From Bauldia sp. (GTDB taxonomy: Bacteria; Pseudomonadota; Alphaproteobacteria; Rhizobiales; Kaistiaceae): DNA of 64,000 nucleotides. Every line of letters starts with the position of its first letter. Within the stretch, counting starts at the first letter, position 1. Position numbers and translations under genes: made by a program. Below are positions 36,034 to 47,129 of the stretch, one piece after another. The stretch covers positions 1-64,000 of the forward strand of contig JAHCJZ010000005.1 of assembly GCA_026126025.1 (NCBI GenBank), written 5' to 3'. The notes below the pieces were generated by a model. It worked only from the letters and a program-made list of their open reading frames with translations. It was not told the DNA's origin and did not search any database.

Positions 36034-36583
36034 CGACAGCTATCAGCCGCGCCTGCGGAAGCAATACGACGAGGTCATCCGGTCGAAGCTCGTCGAGGAG
36101 TTCGGCTACAAGAACCCGATGGAAGTGCCGCGCCTGTCGAAGATCGTCCTCAATATGGGCGTCGGCGAAGCGACCGCGGACACCAAGAAGGTCCAGCTCG
36201 CGCTGGCGGATCTCGCGCTGATCGCCGGCCAGAAGCCGGCCGTGTCGCGCGCCCGCAAGTCGATCGCCACCTTCAAGGTGCGCGAGAACATGCCGCTCGG
36301 CGGCCATGTCACGCTGCGCCGCGCCCGGATGTACGAGTTCCTCGACCGCCTGGTGAACATCGCGCTGCCGCGGGTTCGCGACTTCCGCGGCCTCAACCCG
36401 AAGAGCTTCGACGGGCGCGGCAATTTCGCCATGGGGATCAAGGAGCACATCATTTTCCCCGAGATCAATTACGACGAAGTCGACCAGATCTGGGGCATGG
36501 ACGTGATCGTGTGCACCACGGCCCGGACCGATGACGAAGCGCGCGCGCTGCTGCGCGCCTTCAACTTCCCGTTCCGCCAGTAG
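36026..36583 (+). CDS. rplE: 50S ribosomal protein L5
   Basis: A 185-residue 5S rRNA-binding protein: [35 protein letters not shown] and the C-terminal [15 protein letters not shown]. It overlaps the end of rplX. Confidence 0.98.
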   Translation: MADDSYQPRLRKQYDEVIRSKLVEEFGYKNPMEVPRLSKIVLNMGVGEATADTKKVQLALADLALIAGQKPAVSRARKSIATFKVRENMPLGGHVTLRRARMYEFLDRLVNIALPRVRDFRGLNPKSFDGRGNFAMGIKEHIIFPEINYDEVDQIWGMDVIVCTTARTDDEARALLRAFNFPFRQ

Positions 36584-36601
36584 GACGGGGAAGGAGACGA
36601 G

Positions 36602-36907
36602 ATGGCAAAGAAGAGTTCAGTCGAGAAGAACGAGCGCCGGCGCCGCCTGGTGGCCCAATACGCCGCCCGGCGGAAGGCCCTCAAGGCGATCGCCCAGGAC
36701 GAGAAGCTGTCGCTGGAGGACCGCTTCCAGGCCCAGCTGAAGCTGGCCGAGCTGCCGCGCAACTCGTCGGCGACGCGCATCCGCAACCGCTGCGAGCTGA
36801 CCGGCCGTCCGCGCGCGACCTACCGCAAGCTCAAGATGTCGCGCCTTGCGATTCGCGAGCTCGGGTCGCAGGGGATGATCCCCGGCCTCGTGAAGTCGAG
36901 CTGGTAG
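36602..36907 (+). CDS. rpsN: 30S ribosomal protein S14 (zinc-independent form)
   Basis: A 101-residue long form without the CxxC pairs of the zinc type. [20 protein letters not shown] and the C-terminal [11 protein letters not shown] are diagnostic. Confidence 0.98.
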   Translation: MAKKSSVEKNERRRRLVAQYAARRKALKAIAQDEKLSLEDRFQAQLKLAELPRNSSATRIRNRCELTGRPRATYRKLKMSRLAIRELGSQGMIPGLVKSSW

Positions 36908-36922
36908 GGAGAGAGGCATCCG

Positions 36923-37318
36923 ATGGTGATGACCGATCCGCTGGGTGACATGCTCACCCGCATCCGCAACGCCCAGATGCGGAACAAGAGCAAGGTTTCG
37001 ACCCCGGCTTCGGGCCTGCGCCAGCACGTCCTCGACGTGCTGCAGTCCGAGGGTTATATCCGCGGCTATTCGACGGTCGACGTCGACGGCCGGTCGGAGT
37101 TCGAGATCGAGCTGAAATATTACGACGGCCAGCCGGTGATCCGGGAGATCGAGCGCATTTCGCGCCCCGGCCGCCGGGTCTACGCGTCGGTGAAGAACCT
37201 GCCGCGGGTGAAGGACGGCCTCGGCGTGTCGATTCTGTCGACGCCGAAGGGCGTGATGTCCGACGCCGAGGCGCGGGACGCGAATGTCGGGGGCGAGGTG
37301 CTCTGCCGGGTGTTCTAG
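36923..37318 (+). CDS. rpsH: 30S ribosomal protein S8
   Basis: A 131-residue protein ([16 protein letters not shown] and [20 protein letters not shown]). It binds 16S rRNA and, in E. coli, represses the spc operon at rplE. The start could be 36923 (MVMTDP) or 36929 (MTDP). Confidence 0.97.
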   Translation: MVMTDPLGDMLTRIRNAQMRNKSKVSTPASGLRQHVLDVLQSEGYIRGYSTVDVDGRSEFEIELKYYDGQPVIREIERISRPGRRVYASVKNLPRVKDGLGVSILSTPKGVMSDAEARDANVGGEVLCRVF

Positions 37319-37351
37319 CCCGCCAGCGCTCAGGAAGAACGGACAAGTGTG

Positions 37352-37885
37352 ATGTCTCGGATTGGCAAGAAGCCGGTGGCTGTACCGAAGGGCGTGACCG
37401 CGACGGTCGACGGCCAGCGCGTCGAGGTGAAGGGACCGAAGGGCACCCTGGCCTTTACCGCCAGCGACAACGTCGCCATCGCGATGGACGACGGCATGAT
37501 CAGCGTGAAGCCGGTCGACGACACCCCGCCGGCGCGCGCCGCCTGGGGCATGGCGCGCACCCGGATCGCGAACCTCATGAAGGGCGTGAACCAGGGCTTC
37601 GAGCGCCGGCTGGAGATCACCGGCGTCGGCTATCGCGCCGCGCTCCAGGGCAAGAACCTGCAGCTCGCGCTCGGCTTCAGCCACGACGTGCTGCACCCGA
37701 TCCCGGAAGGCGTGAAGATCGAGGTCCCGAAGCCGACCGAGATCGTGATCTCCGGCATCGACGCCCAGCAGATCGGCCAGGTCGCCGCGGACATCCGCGC
37801 CTACCGTCCGCCGGAGCCCTACAAGGGCAAGGGCGTCCGATACGCCGACGAGAAGATCATCCGTAAGGAAGGCAAGAAGAAGTAG
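37352..37885 (+). CDS. rplF: 50S ribosomal protein L6
   Basis: A 177-residue two-domain protein beginning [15 protein letters not shown], ending [14 protein letters not shown]. It lies near the sarcin-ricin loop. A GTG directly before the ATG is not needed. Confidence 0.98.
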   Translation: MSRIGKKPVAVPKGVTATVDGQRVEVKGPKGTLAFTASDNVAIAMDDGMISVKPVDDTPPARAAWGMARTRIANLMKGVNQGFERRLEITGVGYRAALQGKNLQLALGFSHDVLHPIPEGVKIEVPKPTEIVISGIDAQQIGQVAADIRAYRPPEPYKGKGVRYADEKIIRKEGKKK

Positions 37886-37890
37886 CCGCC

Positions 37891-38247
37891 ATGACCAAGA
37901 CCACCCGCGATCGCCGCAGCTACCGTGTCCGCCGCGCCGTCAAGGCCGCGGCTGGCGCGCGCCTTCGTCTCTCCGTGTTCCGCTCGTCGCAGCACATCTA
38001 CGCGCAGTTGATCGACGACGCCGCGGGCCGCACCGTCGCCGCCGCCTCCTCGCTGGAGAAGGCCGTGCGCGAGGGTGGCAAGACCGGCGCCGACAAGGCC
38101 GCCGCGAACGCGGTCGGCAAGCTGATCGCGGAGCGCGCGGTTGCTGCCGGCGTCAAGGACGTGGTGTTCGACCGCGGCCGCTATCTCTATCACGGCCGCG
38201 TCGCGGCGCTGGCCGACGGCGCCCGCGAGGGTGGCCTGAACTTCTGA
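37891..38247 (+). CDS. rplR: 50S ribosomal protein L18
   Basis: A 118-residue 5S rRNA-binding protein: [20 protein letters not shown] and a C-terminal [19 protein letters not shown]. The basic N-terminal tail is normal. Confidence 0.98.
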   Translation: MTKTTRDRRSYRVRRAVKAAAGARLRLSVFRSSQHIYAQLIDDAAGRTVAAASSLEKAVREGGKTGADKAAANAVGKLIAERAVAAGVKDVVFDRGRYLYHGRVAALADGAREGGLNF

Positions 38248-38312
38248 TTTTCACGGCCGCCGCCTTGAACCGCGGCCGCCGCCCAACGACATGAACGACT
38301 GGACCGAGGACG

Positions 38313-38894
38313 ATGGCTAGAGAGCGCGAACGCGAGCGGGGCGACAGGGGAGAGCGTGGCGGCGAGCGCGACAGCGAATTCGTCGACAAGCTCGTCCACA
38401 TCAACCGCGTGGCAAAGGTGGTCAAGGGTGGCCGCCGGTTCGGCTTTGCCGCGCTGGTGGTCGTCGGCGACCAGAAGGGCCGCGTCGGCTTCGGCCACGG
38501 CAAGGCCCGCGAGGTGCCGGAGGCGATCCGCAAGGCGACCGACGCGGCGAAGCGCGGGATGATCCGCGTGCCGCTGCGCGAAGGCCGCACCCTTCACCAC
38601 GACGTTGCGGGCCGCCACGGCGCCGGCCGCGTCCACGTTCGCGCCGCGCCTCCGGGCACCGGCATCATCGCCGGCGGTCCGATGCGCGCGGTGTTCGAGA
38701 CGCTGGGCGTGCAGGACGTGGTCGCCAAGTCGCTCGGCTCGAGCAACCCGTACAACATGGTGCGCGCGACCTTCGACGCGCTTCAGCATGAAGACAGCCC
38801 GCGCGGCGTTGCCGCCCGTCGCGGCCTCAAAGTGTCGACGCTCCAGGCCCGTCGCCGCGACGCCGGGACCGAGCCGACCGCGGCCGAAGGCTAA
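38313..38894 (+). CDS. rpsE: 30S ribosomal protein S5
   Basis: A 193-residue protein with the double-stranded RNA-binding fold ([19 protein letters not shown]) and the signature [19 protein letters not shown]. The charged Glu/Arg-rich N-terminus (residues 1-20) is longer than in E. coli, as in many alphaproteobacteria. Confidence 0.98.
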   Translation: MARERERERGDRGERGGERDSEFVDKLVHINRVAKVVKGGRRFGFAALVVVGDQKGRVGFGHGKAREVPEAIRKATDAAKRGMIRVPLREGRTLHHDVAGRHGAGRVHVRAAPPGTGIIAGGPMRAVFETLGVQDVVAKSLGSSNPYNMVRATFDALQHEDSPRGVAARRGLKVSTLQARRRDAGTEPTAAEG

Positions 38895-38915
38895 GGACCG
38901 GGAAGGGGACCAGTG

Positions 38916-39113
38916 ATGGCCAAGACCGAAAACGCGACCATCACGGTCGAACAGATCAAGAGCCCGGCGGGTCGCACGGCGAACCAGCGCCAGACCCTGA
39001 TCGGCATGAAGCTCAACCGCATCCGCCGCCGCTCGACGCTGCCGGACACCCCGGAAGTGCGCGGCATGATCGCGACCGTGCAGCACCTCGTCCGCGTGGT
39101 GGACGAGGCCTAG
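38916..39113 (+). CDS. rpmD: 50S ribosomal protein L30
   Basis: A 65-residue protein: [20 protein letters not shown] and [11 protein letters not shown] 38916 is preferred over the GTG just before it because the AAGGGGAC ribosome site spaces well to it. Confidence 0.97.
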   Translation: MAKTENATITVEQIKSPAGRTANQRQTLIGMKLNRIRRRSTLPDTPEVRGMIATVQHLVRVVDEA

Positions 39114-39157
39114 GTGAGGACGGCCGCTGGCTCGCCGGCGGCGCGAAAGGAACGACC

Positions 39158-39613
39158 GTGAAGCTCAACGAACTCAGCGACCGTCCGGGGTCGACCAAGA
39201 ACCGCAAGCGCGTCGGACGCGGCATCGGTTCGGGCAGCGGCAAGACCGCGGGCCGCGGCGGCAAGGGCCAGACCGCGCGCACCGGCGTTGCCATCAAGGG
39301 CTTCGAGGGCGGCCAGATGCCGCTGCACCGGCGCCTGCCGAAGCGCGGCTTCCACAACATTTTCGCCAAGGATTTCAACGAGGTCGGCCTCGACAAGATC
39401 CAGGCCGCGATCGATGCTGGCAAGCTCGACGCCAAGAAGCCGGTGACGGCCGAGGCGCTGAAGGAAGCCGGCCTCATCCGCCGCGCCAAGGACGGCGTGC
39501 GCATCCTCGGCAATGGCGAGATCACGACCGCCGTGGCGTTCGAGGTTGCCGGCATGTCCAAGCCGGCCGCCGCCGCGGTCGAGAAGGCCGGCGGCTCCTT
39601 CAAGGCCGTCTAG
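39158..39613 (+). CDS. rplO: 50S ribosomal protein L15
   Basis: A 151-residue protein with the Gly/Lys/Arg-rich N-terminal half ([19 protein letters not shown]) and [18 protein letters not shown]. It starts at GTG 39158, giving MKLNELSD, the standard beginning. Confidence 0.97.
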   Translation: MKLNELSDRPGSTKNRKRVGRGIGSGSGKTAGRGGKGQTARTGVAIKGFEGGQMPLHRRLPKRGFHNIFAKDFNEVGLDKIQAAIDAGKLDAKKPVTAEALKEAGLIRRAKDGVRILGNGEITTAVAFEVAGMSKPAAAAVEKAGGSFKAV

Positions 39614-39646
39614 AGGTCCGGGCACGGCCCGACCGCGGAGCACAGC

Positions 39647-40978
39647 ATGGCATCAGCCGCCGAACAGCTTGCAGCCAATCTGAACTTCGGCGCCTTCGCC
39701 AAGGCCGAAGCGCTCAGGAAGCGGCTGTGGTTCACGCTGGGCGCGCTGATCATCTACCGCGTCGGGACCTATGTCCCGATGCCGGGCATCGACCCGGAGG
39801 CGTTCGACCAGCTGTTCGGCAACGCCTCGGCCGGCCTCGTCGGCCTCTTCAACATGTTCTCCGGCGGCGCCGTCGAGCGCATGGCGATCTTCGCCCTCGG
39901 CATCATGCCGTACATCTCGGCGTCGATCGTGATGCAGCTCGCATCCTCGCTGATCCCCTCGCTGGAGGCGATCAAGAAGGAAGGCGAGCGCGGCCGGAAG
40001 GTCATCAACCAGTACACCCGCTACGGCACGGTCATCCTCGCCGTGCTCCAGGCCTACGCGATCGCCGTCGGCCTGGAGAGCAGCAATTCCGTCACCGAGC
40101 CGGGCTGGTTCTTCCGCATCTCCACGGTCATCACCCTGACCGGCGGCACGATGTTCCTGATGTGGCTCGGCGAGCAGATTACCGCGCGCGGCATCGGCAA
40201 CGGCATCTCGCTGATCATCTTCTCCGGCATCGTCGCCGGCTTCCCCTCGGCGATCGCCGGCACCCTCGAGCTCGGCCGCCAGGGCGCCATCGGCACCGGC
40301 ACGATCCTCTTCATCATCGTGCTGGCGGTCGCGGTCATCGCCTTCATCGTCTTCATCGAGCGCGCGCAGCGGCGGCTCCTCATCCAGTATCCGAAGCGCC
40401 AGGTCGGCAACCGGATGTTCCAGGGCGAATCCTCGCATCTGCCGCTGAAGCTGAACACCGCCGGCGTCATCCCGCCGATCTTCGCCTCGTCGCTGCTGCT
40501 CCTGCCCGCGACCATTGCCGGCTTCAGCGCGACCGAGAACGCGCCGGGCTGGATGACGACGCTGACGACGCTCCTCGGCCACGGCACGCCGCTCTACATG
40601 CTGCTCTACGCCGGGCTGATCATGTTCTTCGCGTTCTTCTACACGGCGATCGTCTTCAACCCGTCGGACACCGCCGACAATCTGAAGCGCCATGGCGGGT
40701 TCATTCCCGGCATCCGGCCCGGCCAGCGCACCGCCGACCACATCGACTATGTGCTGACCCGCATCACGCTGGTCGGCGCGATCTACCTCGTGATCGTCTG
40801 CCTGATCCCGGAATATGTGATCGCCGCGACCGGCATCCCGTTCTATCTCGGCGGCACCTCGCTCCTCATCGTCGTCAACGTGACGATGGACACCGTCTCG
40901 CAGGTCCAGGGCCACCTTCTCGCCCATCAATATGAGGGCCTGGTCAAGAAGGCGAAGCTCCGGGGCAAGCGCCGGTGA
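39647..40978 (+). CDS. secY: Protein translocase channel SecY
   Basis: A 443-residue protein with ten membrane spans that forms the inner-membrane Sec channel with SecE. The plug/TM2 region (YVPMPGID... and [15 protein letters not shown]), the cytoplasmic loop [18 protein letters not shown], and the C-terminal loop [19 protein letters not shown] are present. It overlaps adk by 4 bases (GTGA). Confidence 0.99.
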   Translation: MASAAEQLAANLNFGAFAKAEALRKRLWFTLGALIIYRVGTYVPMPGIDPEAFDQLFGNASAGLVGLFNMFSGGAVERMAIFALGIMPYISASIVMQLASSLIPSLEAIKKEGERGRKVINQYTRYGTVILAVLQAYAIAVGLESSNSVTEPGWFFRISTVITLTGGTMFLMWLGEQITARGIGNGISLIIFSGIVAGFPSAIAGTLELGRQGAIGTGTILFIIVLAVAVIAFIVFIERAQRRLLIQYPKRQVGNRMFQGESSHLPLKLNTAGVIPPIFASSLLLLPATIAGFSATENAPGWMTTLTTLLGHGTPLYMLLYAGLIMFFAFFYTAIVFNPSDTADNLKRHGGFIPGIRPGQRTADHIDYVLTRITLVGAIYLVIVCLIPEYVIAATGIPFYLGGTSLLIVVNVTMDTVSQVQGHLLAHQYEGLVKKAKLRGKRR

Positions 40979-41577
40979 GGCTGGTCCTTCTCGGGCCGCC
41001 GGGAGCAGGGAAGGGCACCCAGGCGCAGCGTCTCGTGGAAACGCTGAAGATCGCCCACCTCTCCACCGGCGACATGCTGCGCGCCGCCGTGAAGGCAGGA
41101 ACGCCGGTCGGGCAGCGGGCGCAGGCCATCATGGACCGCGGCGACCTCGTCCCCGACGAGGTGGTGATCGACGTTATCGCCGACCGCATCCGCGAGCCGG
41201 ACTGCGCCAATGGCTTCGTGCTCGACGGCTTTCCGCGCACCCTGCCGCAGGCCGCCGGCCTCACCGAGCTCCTCCAGCGCGCGGGAATCACGCTCGACGG
41301 CGTGATCGAGCTCACGGTGGACGAAGCCGCGCTCCAGGAGCGCATCGCCAACCGCGCGAAGGAGACCGGCGGCGCCCGGGCCGACGACAACCCGGAGACG
41401 GTAACGAAGCGCCTCGAGGTCTATCGCGCGCAGACGGCGCCGGTCGCGGGCTATTACGAGGCGCGTGAAGAGTTGTGGCGGATTGACGGAATGCAACCGG
41501 TGGACGAAGTCACCGAGGCGATCACCGACGCCTTGGCGGAGATGCGCCAGCGGGAATTCCATCGCTCGGACGGTTGA
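40975..41577 (+). CDS. adk: Adenylate kinase
   Basis: A 200-residue enzyme for ATP + AMP = 2 ADP. The P-loop is GPPGAGKGT (7-15), the AMP-binding part is [12 protein letters not shown], and [10 protein letters not shown] is conserved. The LID is the short form without zinc cysteines, usual in alphaproteobacteria. GTG start at 40975, coupled to the secY stop. Confidence 0.98.
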   Translation: MRLVLLGPPGAGKGTQAQRLVETLKIAHLSTGDMLRAAVKAGTPVGQRAQAIMDRGDLVPDEVVIDVIADRIREPDCANGFVLDGFPRTLPQAAGLTELLQRAGITLDGVIELTVDEAALQERIANRAKETGGARADDNPETVTKRLEVYRAQTAPVAGYYEAREELWRIDGMQPVDEVTEAITDALAEMRQREFHRSDG

Positions 41578-41738
41578 CGGAAGCGGCTCCGGTCGTTATC
41601 TACCGCCAGCAATCCGCGATCTGCGACATCGGTGCCGGGGCCCCGGGACGGGACCAGGCGCTGGTTTTGTGTCGTTCCGGCCGGATGGCGGCCCGACAAT
41701 GGGGTAACCGGCCGACGGCCGGCTGAGGAGAGAAGAAC

Positions 41739-42107
41739 GTGGCCCGTATCGCCGGCGTCAACATTCCGACCAACAAGCGCGTCCTGATCGCGCTGCAATA
41801 CATCCACGGGATCGGCCAGGCCAAGGCCCGGGAGATCACCGCGAAGGTGAACATCCCCGCCGAGCGGCGCGTCAACGAGCTGACCGATTCGGAGGTCATC
41901 CAGATCCGCGAAGTGATCGACCGCGACTACATGGTCGAGGGCGACCTGCGGCGCGAGACAGCGATGAACATCAAGCGGCTGATGGACCTCGGCTGCTACC
42001 GCGGCCTTCGTCACCGCCGCGGCCTGCCGGTCCGCGGCCAGCGCACCCACACCAACGCCCGCACCCGCAAGGGGCCGGCCAAGGCGATCGCGGGGAAGAA
42101 GAAATAG
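41739..42107 (+). CDS. rpsM: 30S ribosomal protein S13
   Basis: A 122-residue head protein at the intersubunit bridge: [20 protein letters not shown] and [23 protein letters not shown] start at 41739 after GAGGAGAG. A palindromic repeat follows immediately, before rpsK. Confidence 0.98.
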   Translation: MARIAGVNIPTNKRVLIALQYIHGIGQAKAREITAKVNIPAERRVNELTDSEVIQIREVIDRDYMVEGDLRRETAMNIKRLMDLGCYRGLRHRRGLPVRGQRTHTNARTRKGPAKAIAGKKK

Positions 42108-42110
42108 GCT

Positions 42111-42186
42111 GGGGAATGGTCAATTGTGAATGGTGAATGGTCGGGGCGAACTTGGCCCATTCACTATTCACCACTCACCATTCACC
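42111..42186. repeat. GTGAATGG heptad palindromic repeat, copy 2 (rpsM-rpsK gap)
   Basis: The left arm (42111 to about 42142) and right arm (about 42157-42186) are imperfect reverse complements made of the same GTGAATG heptads as 9225-9318, around a centre rich in G and C. It would form a long hairpin in the mRNA between two ribosomal-protein genes. Confidence 0.85.
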
Positions 42187-42241
42187 GCAGGTGGAGCCGC
42201 TGGCATTACGGCGGCGTCGATATCGCAAGACAGGACATTGA

Positions 42242-42631
42242 ATGGCCAAGGAAGCAGCCCGCGTTAAGCGCCGTGAGCGGAAGAACATCGCCTCCGGCGT
42301 GGCGCATGTGAATTCGACCTTCAACAACACCATGATCACCATCACCGACGCGCAGGGGAACACCATCTCCTGGTCGTCGGCCGGGACCATGGGGTTCAAG
42401 GGGTCGCGCAAGTCGACGCCCTACGCCGCCCAGATGGCGGCCGAGGACGCCGCCCGGAAGGCCGCCGAGCACGGCATGCGGACCCTCGAAGTCGAGGTCT
42501 GCGGTCCGGGCTCCGGCCGTGAATCGGCCCTGCGGGCCCTGCAGTCGTCGGGTTTCATGGTGACGTCGATCCGCGACGTGACGCCGATCCCGCACAATGG
42601 CTGCCGGCCGCGCAAGCGCCGCCGCGTCTGA
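42242..42631 (+). CDS. rpsK: 30S ribosomal protein S11
   Basis: A 129-residue platform protein: [20 protein letters not shown] and the C-terminal [18 protein letters not shown], both diagnostic. Normal length. Confidence 0.98.
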   Translation: MAKEAARVKRRERKNIASGVAHVNSTFNNTMITITDAQGNTISWSSAGTMGFKGSRKSTPYAAQMAAEDAARKAAEHGMRTLEVEVCGPGSGRESALRALQSSGFMVTSIRDVTPIPHNGCRPRKRRRV

Positions 42632-42731
42632 GTATTCAACGACTCGCCTAGTCCGGCAGTTCGTGAGGCGCCGCCCGTCCGGCGCCGGTGCTCCGTAGGG
42701 AGCGATTGATGGACCGAAAGGACTGACCGCC

Positions 42732-43748
42732 GTGATCCGCAAGAACTGGCAAGACCTGATCAAACCCAATTCGCTCGAGACCGTCGCCGGCTTCGACCCC
42801 AAGCGGGTCGCCACCATGGTCGCCGAGCCGCTCGAGCGCGGCTTCGGCCTGACGCTCGGCAATGCGCTGCGCCGGGTGCTGCTGTCGTCGCTCCAGGGCG
42901 CGGCGGTGACCTCCGTTCAGATCGACGGCGTGCTCCACGAATTCTCGTCGATCGCGGGCGTGCGTGAGGACGTGACCGACATCGTCCTCAACATCAAGGA
43001 AATCGCCATCAAGATGGAAGGCGAGGGGCCGAAGCGCATGGTCGTGCGCAAGCAGGGCCCCGGCGTCGTCACCGCCGGCGACATCCAGACCGTCGGCGAT
43101 GTCGAGATCCTGAACCCCGATCTCGTGATCTGCACCCTCGACGAGGGCGCCGAGATCCGCATGGAGTTCACCGTCGACACCGGCAAGGGCTATGTGTCGG
43201 CCGACCACAACCGGCCCGAGGACGCCCCGATCGGCCTCATCCCGGTCGACAGCCTGTTCTCGCCGATCCGCCGCGTCTCCTACAAGGTCGAGAACACCCG
43301 CGAAGGCCAGGTGCTCGATTACGACAAGCTGACGCTGACGATCGAAACCAACGGCGCCATCCGCCCCGACGACGCGCTGGCCTACGCCGCGCGCATCCTC
43401 CAGGACCAGCTCTCGGTCTTCGTCACCTTCGAGGAGCCGGAGCGCGAGACGACCGCCGAATCGATCCCCGAGCTCGCCTTCAACCCGGCGCTTCTCAAGA
43501 AGGTCGACGAGCTGGAGCTGTCGGTCCGCTCGGCGAACTGCCTGAAGAACGACAACATCGTCTATATCGGCGACCTCATCCAGAAGACCGAGGCGGAGAT
43601 GCTCCGCACGCCGAATTTCGGCCGCAAGTCGCTCAACGAGATCAAGGAAGTCCTCGCCCAGATGGGTCTCCATCTCGGCATGGAGGTCCCGAATTGGCCG
43701 CCCGAGAACATCGAGGATCTGGCCAAGCGCTACGAGGATCATTACTAG
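42732..43748 (+). CDS. rpoA: RNA polymerase subunit alpha
   Basis: A 338-residue protein. The N-terminal assembly domain contains [21 protein letters not shown] linker leads to the C-terminal DNA/activator-binding domain ([20 protein letters not shown] and [19 protein letters not shown]). GTG start at 42732. Confidence 0.99.
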   Translation: MIRKNWQDLIKPNSLETVAGFDPKRVATMVAEPLERGFGLTLGNALRRVLLSSLQGAAVTSVQIDGVLHEFSSIAGVREDVTDIVLNIKEIAIKMEGEGPKRMVVRKQGPGVVTAGDIQTVGDVEILNPDLVICTLDEGAEIRMEFTVDTGKGYVSADHNRPEDAPIGLIPVDSLFSPIRRVSYKVENTREGQVLDYDKLTLTIETNGAIRPDDALAYAARILQDQLSVFVTFEEPERETTAESIPELAFNPALLKKVDELELSVRSANCLKNDNIVYIGDLIQKTEAEMLRTPNFGRKSLNEIKEVLAQMGLHLGMEVPNWPPENIEDLAKRYEDHY

Positions 43749-43811
43749 AAGCCGCGGCCCGCTGGGCCGCTAAGGTCGCGTCGCGGCCGCAGTCGAGTAA
43801 GGGAGGGCGCG

Positions 43812-44243
43812 ATGCGCCACGGCAAGTCGGGCCGCAAGCTCAGCAAGGTCAGCAGCCATCGCACGGCGATGTTCGCCAACATGGCGGCCTCGCTGATCCG
43901 CCATGAGCAGATCGTCACCACCCTGCCCAAGGCGAAGGAGCTGAAGCCGATCGTCGACAAGCTCGTCACGCTCGGTAAGCGCGGCGACCTCCACGCCCGC
44001 CGCCTCGCGGTCTCGCGCCTTCGCGACGAGGGCGCGGTCAAGAAGCTCTTCGAGACCATCGGCCCGCGCTACGGCTCCCGGCCGGGCGGCTACACCCGCG
44101 TCCTCAAGGCCGGCTTCCGCTATGGCGACAGCGCCCCGATGGCGGTGATCGAGCTGGTCGACCGCGACCCCGACGCCAAGGGCGCCGAGGATCGCGCCCG
44201 GCACGAGGCCGAGCGCGAGACGACCGGCGAAGAGGCGGCGTGA
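43812..44243 (+). CDS. rplQ: 50S ribosomal protein L17
   Basis: A 143-residue last gene of the superoperon: [20 protein letters not shown] and [19 protein letters not shown]. The short C-terminal extension after VELVDRD is acidic and charged. A strong terminator follows. Confidence 0.98.
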   Translation: MRHGKSGRKLSKVSSHRTAMFANMAASLIRHEQIVTTLPKAKELKPIVDKLVTLGKRGDLHARRLAVSRLRDEGAVKKLFETIGPRYGSRPGGYTRVLKAGFRYGDSAPMAVIELVDRDPDAKGAEDRARHEAERETTGEEAA

Positions 44244-44265
44244 TCCGCAGCGCCGCGGCTTGACG

Positions 44266-44293
44266 AAAAGGGCGGCTTTGCCGCCCTTTTGCT
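44266..44293 (+). terminator. Intrinsic terminator of the rpsL-rplQ superoperon
   Basis: An 11-base perfect stem (AAAAGGGCGGC, 44266-44276, with 44280-44290) has a TTT loop and ends in TTTTGCTTT. Confidence 0.95.
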
Positions 44294-44308
44294 TTGGAGG
44301 GAGTGCGG

Positions 44309-45322
44309 ATGACGGACCGGGTTCTCGTTACCGGCGCGCGGGGCTTCATCGCCAAGCACTGCATCGCCGGGCTGCTGGAGGCCGGCTACGCCGTCGTCGG
44401 CACGATCCGCCGCCCCGAGGCGGCCGACGAGGTCCGCCGCGCCGTCGCCAGGCGCGTCGATCCGGGCGAGCGGCTCACCTTCGTCACCGCGGACCTCAAC
44501 CACGACGCCGGCTGGCCGGCGGCAGCCGCGGGCTGCCGCTACGTCCTCCACATCGCCTCGCCCTTTCCGCTCCGCCAGCCCAAGACCGAGGACGAGGTGG
44601 TGCGGCCCGCGGTCGAGGGCACGATCCGCGTCATGCGCGCGGCGACCGCCGCGATGGTCGAGCGCGTGGTGCTCACCTCCTCGGCCGTCGCGATCGCCTC
44701 CGGCTGGCCCGACAGCCGGGTCTACACCGAGCGCGACTGGTCGGACGTGTCGTCGAAATCGATCTCGTCCTACGCGAAGTCGAAGACGCTGGCCGAACGC
44801 GCCGCCTGGGACGAGGCCAAGGCCGCCGGCGCGCCGCGCCTCACCACGATCAATCCGGGCCAGGTGTTCGGCCCGCCGCTCGACGACCGCTTCGACACGT
44901 CCGGCGACATCGTCCGCCTGATGCTCCGCGGCGCGTACCCCTTCATCCTCCGCTTCGGCTTCCCGATCGCCGACGTGCGCGACGTCGCCAGGGCGCACGT
45001 CCTTGCGATGACCAATCCTGCCGCCGCCGGCCAGCGCCTCATCGTCGGCGACGGCTTCTTCTGGATGGAGGACATTGTCCGCATCCTCCGCGACCGCCTC
45101 CCGGCCCACGCCGCGAAGCTGCCGAAGCGCCGCCTGCCGGACTTCCTGGCCCGCCTCGCCGCCAATTTCGACCCCGCCCTCCGCACCGTCAAAGGCGACC
45201 TCGGCCGCCGCTGGGCCGTCTCCGGCGCCCGCACCGAAGCCATGCTCGGCTTCAGGTTCCGCTCCGGCGAGGAAGCGCTCGTCGCGATGGCCGAAGCCCT
45301 GATCGCGCAGGGACTGAGGTAG
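44309..45322 (+). CDS. Extended short-chain reductase (dihydroflavonol-reductase-like NAD(P)-dependent aldehyde/ketone reductase)
   Basis: A 337-residue Rossmann enzyme. TGARGFI (8-14) binds the cofactor, HIASPFP follows strand 4, and the catalytic set is Ser124/125, Tyr155 and Lys159 (YAKSK). NPGQVFGPPL is typical of the DFR/cinnamoyl-CoA-reductase-like subgroup. It likely reduces a carbonyl compound in the cytoplasm; the substrate is unknown. ATG 44309 follows a strong GGAGGGAG; an in-frame ATG at 44294 lies in the upstream terminator. It stands alone between the ribosomal superoperon and a palindromic repeat. Confidence 0.9.
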   Translation: MTDRVLVTGARGFIAKHCIAGLLEAGYAVVGTIRRPEAADEVRRAVARRVDPGERLTFVTADLNHDAGWPAAAAGCRYVLHIASPFPLRQPKTEDEVVRPAVEGTIRVMRAATAAMVERVVLTSSAVAIASGWPDSRVYTERDWSDVSSKSISSYAKSKTLAERAAWDEAKAAGAPRLTTINPGQVFGPPLDDRFDTSGDIVRLMLRGAYPFILRFGFPIADVRDVARAHVLAMTNPAAAGQRLIVGDGFFWMEDIVRILRDRLPAHAAKLPKRRLPDFLARLAANFDPALRTVKGDLGRRWAVSGARTEAMLGFRFRSGEEALVAMAEALIAQGLR

Positions 45323-45361
45323 CCGTCCATTTCTCGGAGGGAGGTTGGTTGCCCTCAACCC

Positions 45362-45464
45362 GACCTCATCCTGAGGCGCCCGGCGAAGCCGGGCCTCGAA
45401 GGACCCGCGGTGACCCGCCGCCGGCCCTTCGAGGCTCGCTTCGCTCGCACCTCAGGGTGAGGTC
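45362..45464. repeat. Inverted pair of dispersed palindromic repeats (SDR-rarA gap)
   Basis: The left unit starts GACCTCATCCTGAGG and runs through CCTCGAAGGACC. The right unit is its near reverse complement (GGCCCTTCGAGG to CAGGGTGAGGTC). A small inner stem lies in each half. The layout is that of a BIME-type element of the kind common in Rhizobiales. No gene is seen in 45323-45554. Confidence 0.8.
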
Positions 45465-45554
45465 CGGGAGGGGACCTTCCTCCTCCGAAGAAGGGGGGAG
45501 GTTCCGAAAGACTCGGTGCTGTGTTTTCCCGCGCCGAGGACCTATCTTCCGGCC

Positions 45555-46892
45555 ATGCCTGCCAAGCGTGAGATCGACGACACCGGCTCGCTGTTCGCGC
45601 CGGACCAGCTGCCGGACACCGCGCCGCGGCCGCTCGCCGACCGGCTGCGGCCGACGCGGCTCGCCGACGTCGTCGGGCAGGATCACCTCGTGGGGCCGGA
45701 AGGGGCGCTGACGCGCATCCTCCGCTCGGGGACGCTGGGCTCGCTGATCCTATGGGGGCCGCCCGGCACGGGCAAGACCACGGTGGCGCGGCTGCTGGCC
45801 GGCGAGACCAACCTCTATTTCGAGCAGATCTCGGCGGTCTTCTCCGGCGTCGCCGACCTCAAGAAGGTGTTCGCCGCCGCGCGCCTGCGGCGCGAGAGCG
45901 GGCAGGGGACGCTTCTCTTCGTCGACGAGATCCATCGCTTCAACCGCGCCCAGCAGGACAGCTTCCTGCCGGTGATGGAGGACGGCACGATCTCGCTCGT
46001 CGGCGCGACCACCGAGAATCCGTCCTTCGAGCTCAACGCGGCGCTTCTCTCCCGCGCCCGCGTCCTCACCTTCAGGCCGCTCGACGAGGCGGCGCTCCGC
46101 CAGCTGCTGGCGCGAGCGGAGGTCGCGGAGGGAAGGCCGCTGCCACTCTCCGACGAGGCGCGCACGCTCCTCGTCGCGCTCGCCGATCGCGACGGCCGCG
46201 CCGCGCTGACGCTGGCGGAGGAGGTCTGGCGCGCCGCCGGCCGCGGCGAGGTGTTCGAGGCCGCCGAGCTCCTCGAGGTGGTGCAGCGCCGCGCGCCGAT
46301 CTACGACAAGGGCCAGGACAGCCACTACAACCTCATCTCGGCGCTGCATAAATCGGTCCGCGGCTCGGACCCGGACGCGGCGCTCTATTACCTCGCGCGC
46401 ATGCTCGATGCCGGCGAAGACCCGCTCTATCTGCTGCGCCGGATGGTGCGGATGGCGTCGGAGGATATCGGCCTCGCCGATCCGCAGGCGCTGGTGATCG
46501 CGAATGCCGCGAAGGACGCGTTCGACTTCCTCGGCAGCCCGGAGGGCGAACTGGCGCTGGCGGAGGCCTGCGTCTATCTCGCGACCGCGCCGAAATCGAA
46601 CGCGGTCTACACCGCCTTCGGCGCCGCCACCCGCACGGCCAAGGAATCGGGTTCGCTGCTGCCGCCGAAGCACATCCTCAACGCGCCGACCCGCCTGATG
46701 AAGTCGGAGGGCTACGGCCGCGGCTACGACTACGACCATAACGCGCCGGACGCGTTCTCCGGTCAGGACTATTTTCCCGAGGAGATCGGCCGGCAGACCT
46801 TCTACGACCCGCCGGAGCGCGGCTTCGAACGCGAGATCAGGAAGCGCCTCGACTATTGGGCGAAGCTGCGCAAGGAGCGAAGCGGCGACTGA
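45555..46892 (+). CDS. rarA: Replication-associated recombination protein A (AAA+ ATPase)
   Basis: A 445-residue clamp-loader-like ATPase that acts at stalled replication forks. It begins with an SSB-contact-like N-terminus and [20 protein letters not shown]. Walker A is GPPGTGKTT (68-76), Walker [11 protein letters not shown] (120-129), and sensor-1 [10 protein letters not shown]. The C-terminal part includes [20 protein letters not shown] and [19 protein letters not shown], both diagnostic. ATG 45555 is the family start; an upstream in-frame ATG adds 13 unrelated residues. It may be co-transcribed with the small gene after it. Confidence 0.97.
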   Translation: MPAKREIDDTGSLFAPDQLPDTAPRPLADRLRPTRLADVVGQDHLVGPEGALTRILRSGTLGSLILWGPPGTGKTTVARLLAGETNLYFEQISAVFSGVADLKKVFAAARLRRESGQGTLLFVDEIHRFNRAQQDSFLPVMEDGTISLVGATTENPSFELNAALLSRARVLTFRPLDEAALRQLLARAEVAEGRPLPLSDEARTLLVALADRDGRAALTLAEEVWRAAGRGEVFEAAELLEVVQRRAPIYDKGQDSHYNLISALHKSVRGSDPDAALYYLARMLDAGEDPLYLLRRMVRMASEDIGLADPQALVIANAAKDAFDFLGSPEGELALAEACVYLATAPKSNAVYTAFGAATRTAKESGSLLPPKHILNAPTRLMKSEGYGRGYDYDHNAPDAFSGQDYFPEEIGRQTFYDPPERGFEREIRKRLDYWAKLRKERSGD

Positions 46893-46946
46893 CGCGGTCG
46901 CCGCAACTCCTGTATACGGACAGGCCCGACCGAGGAGATGCCGCCG

Positions 46947-47129
46947 ATGCCCCCTGCCACGCCGCCGGAGAAGTACAAGCGTGCCTCAAATCGCCGGAAA
47001 GCGGCGCCGGTGAAGAAGGTGACGCTGTCGCCGGAGGCCCTCAAGGCCTACGAGGACCTCGTGCAGGAACGCGACAAGCGCGAGGAGCGCGGCCGGTTCC
47101 TTCCCGAAGAATTCCGCAGCAAGCGCTAG
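46947..47129 (+). CDS. Small charged hypothetical protein (60 aa)
   Basis: A 60-residue protein, MPPATPPEKYKRASNRRKA and then VTLSPEALKAYEDLVQERDK, ending LPEEFRSKR. The N-terminal half is basic and disordered; the second half is a probable single charged helix. ATG 46947 is best spaced from GAGGAG (46932-46937); ATG 46938 is alternative. There is no known family or motif. It sits 54 bases after rarA on the same strand. Confidence 0.6.
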   Translation: MPPATPPEKYKRASNRRKAAPVKKVTLSPEALKAYEDLVQERDKREERGRFLPEEFRSKR

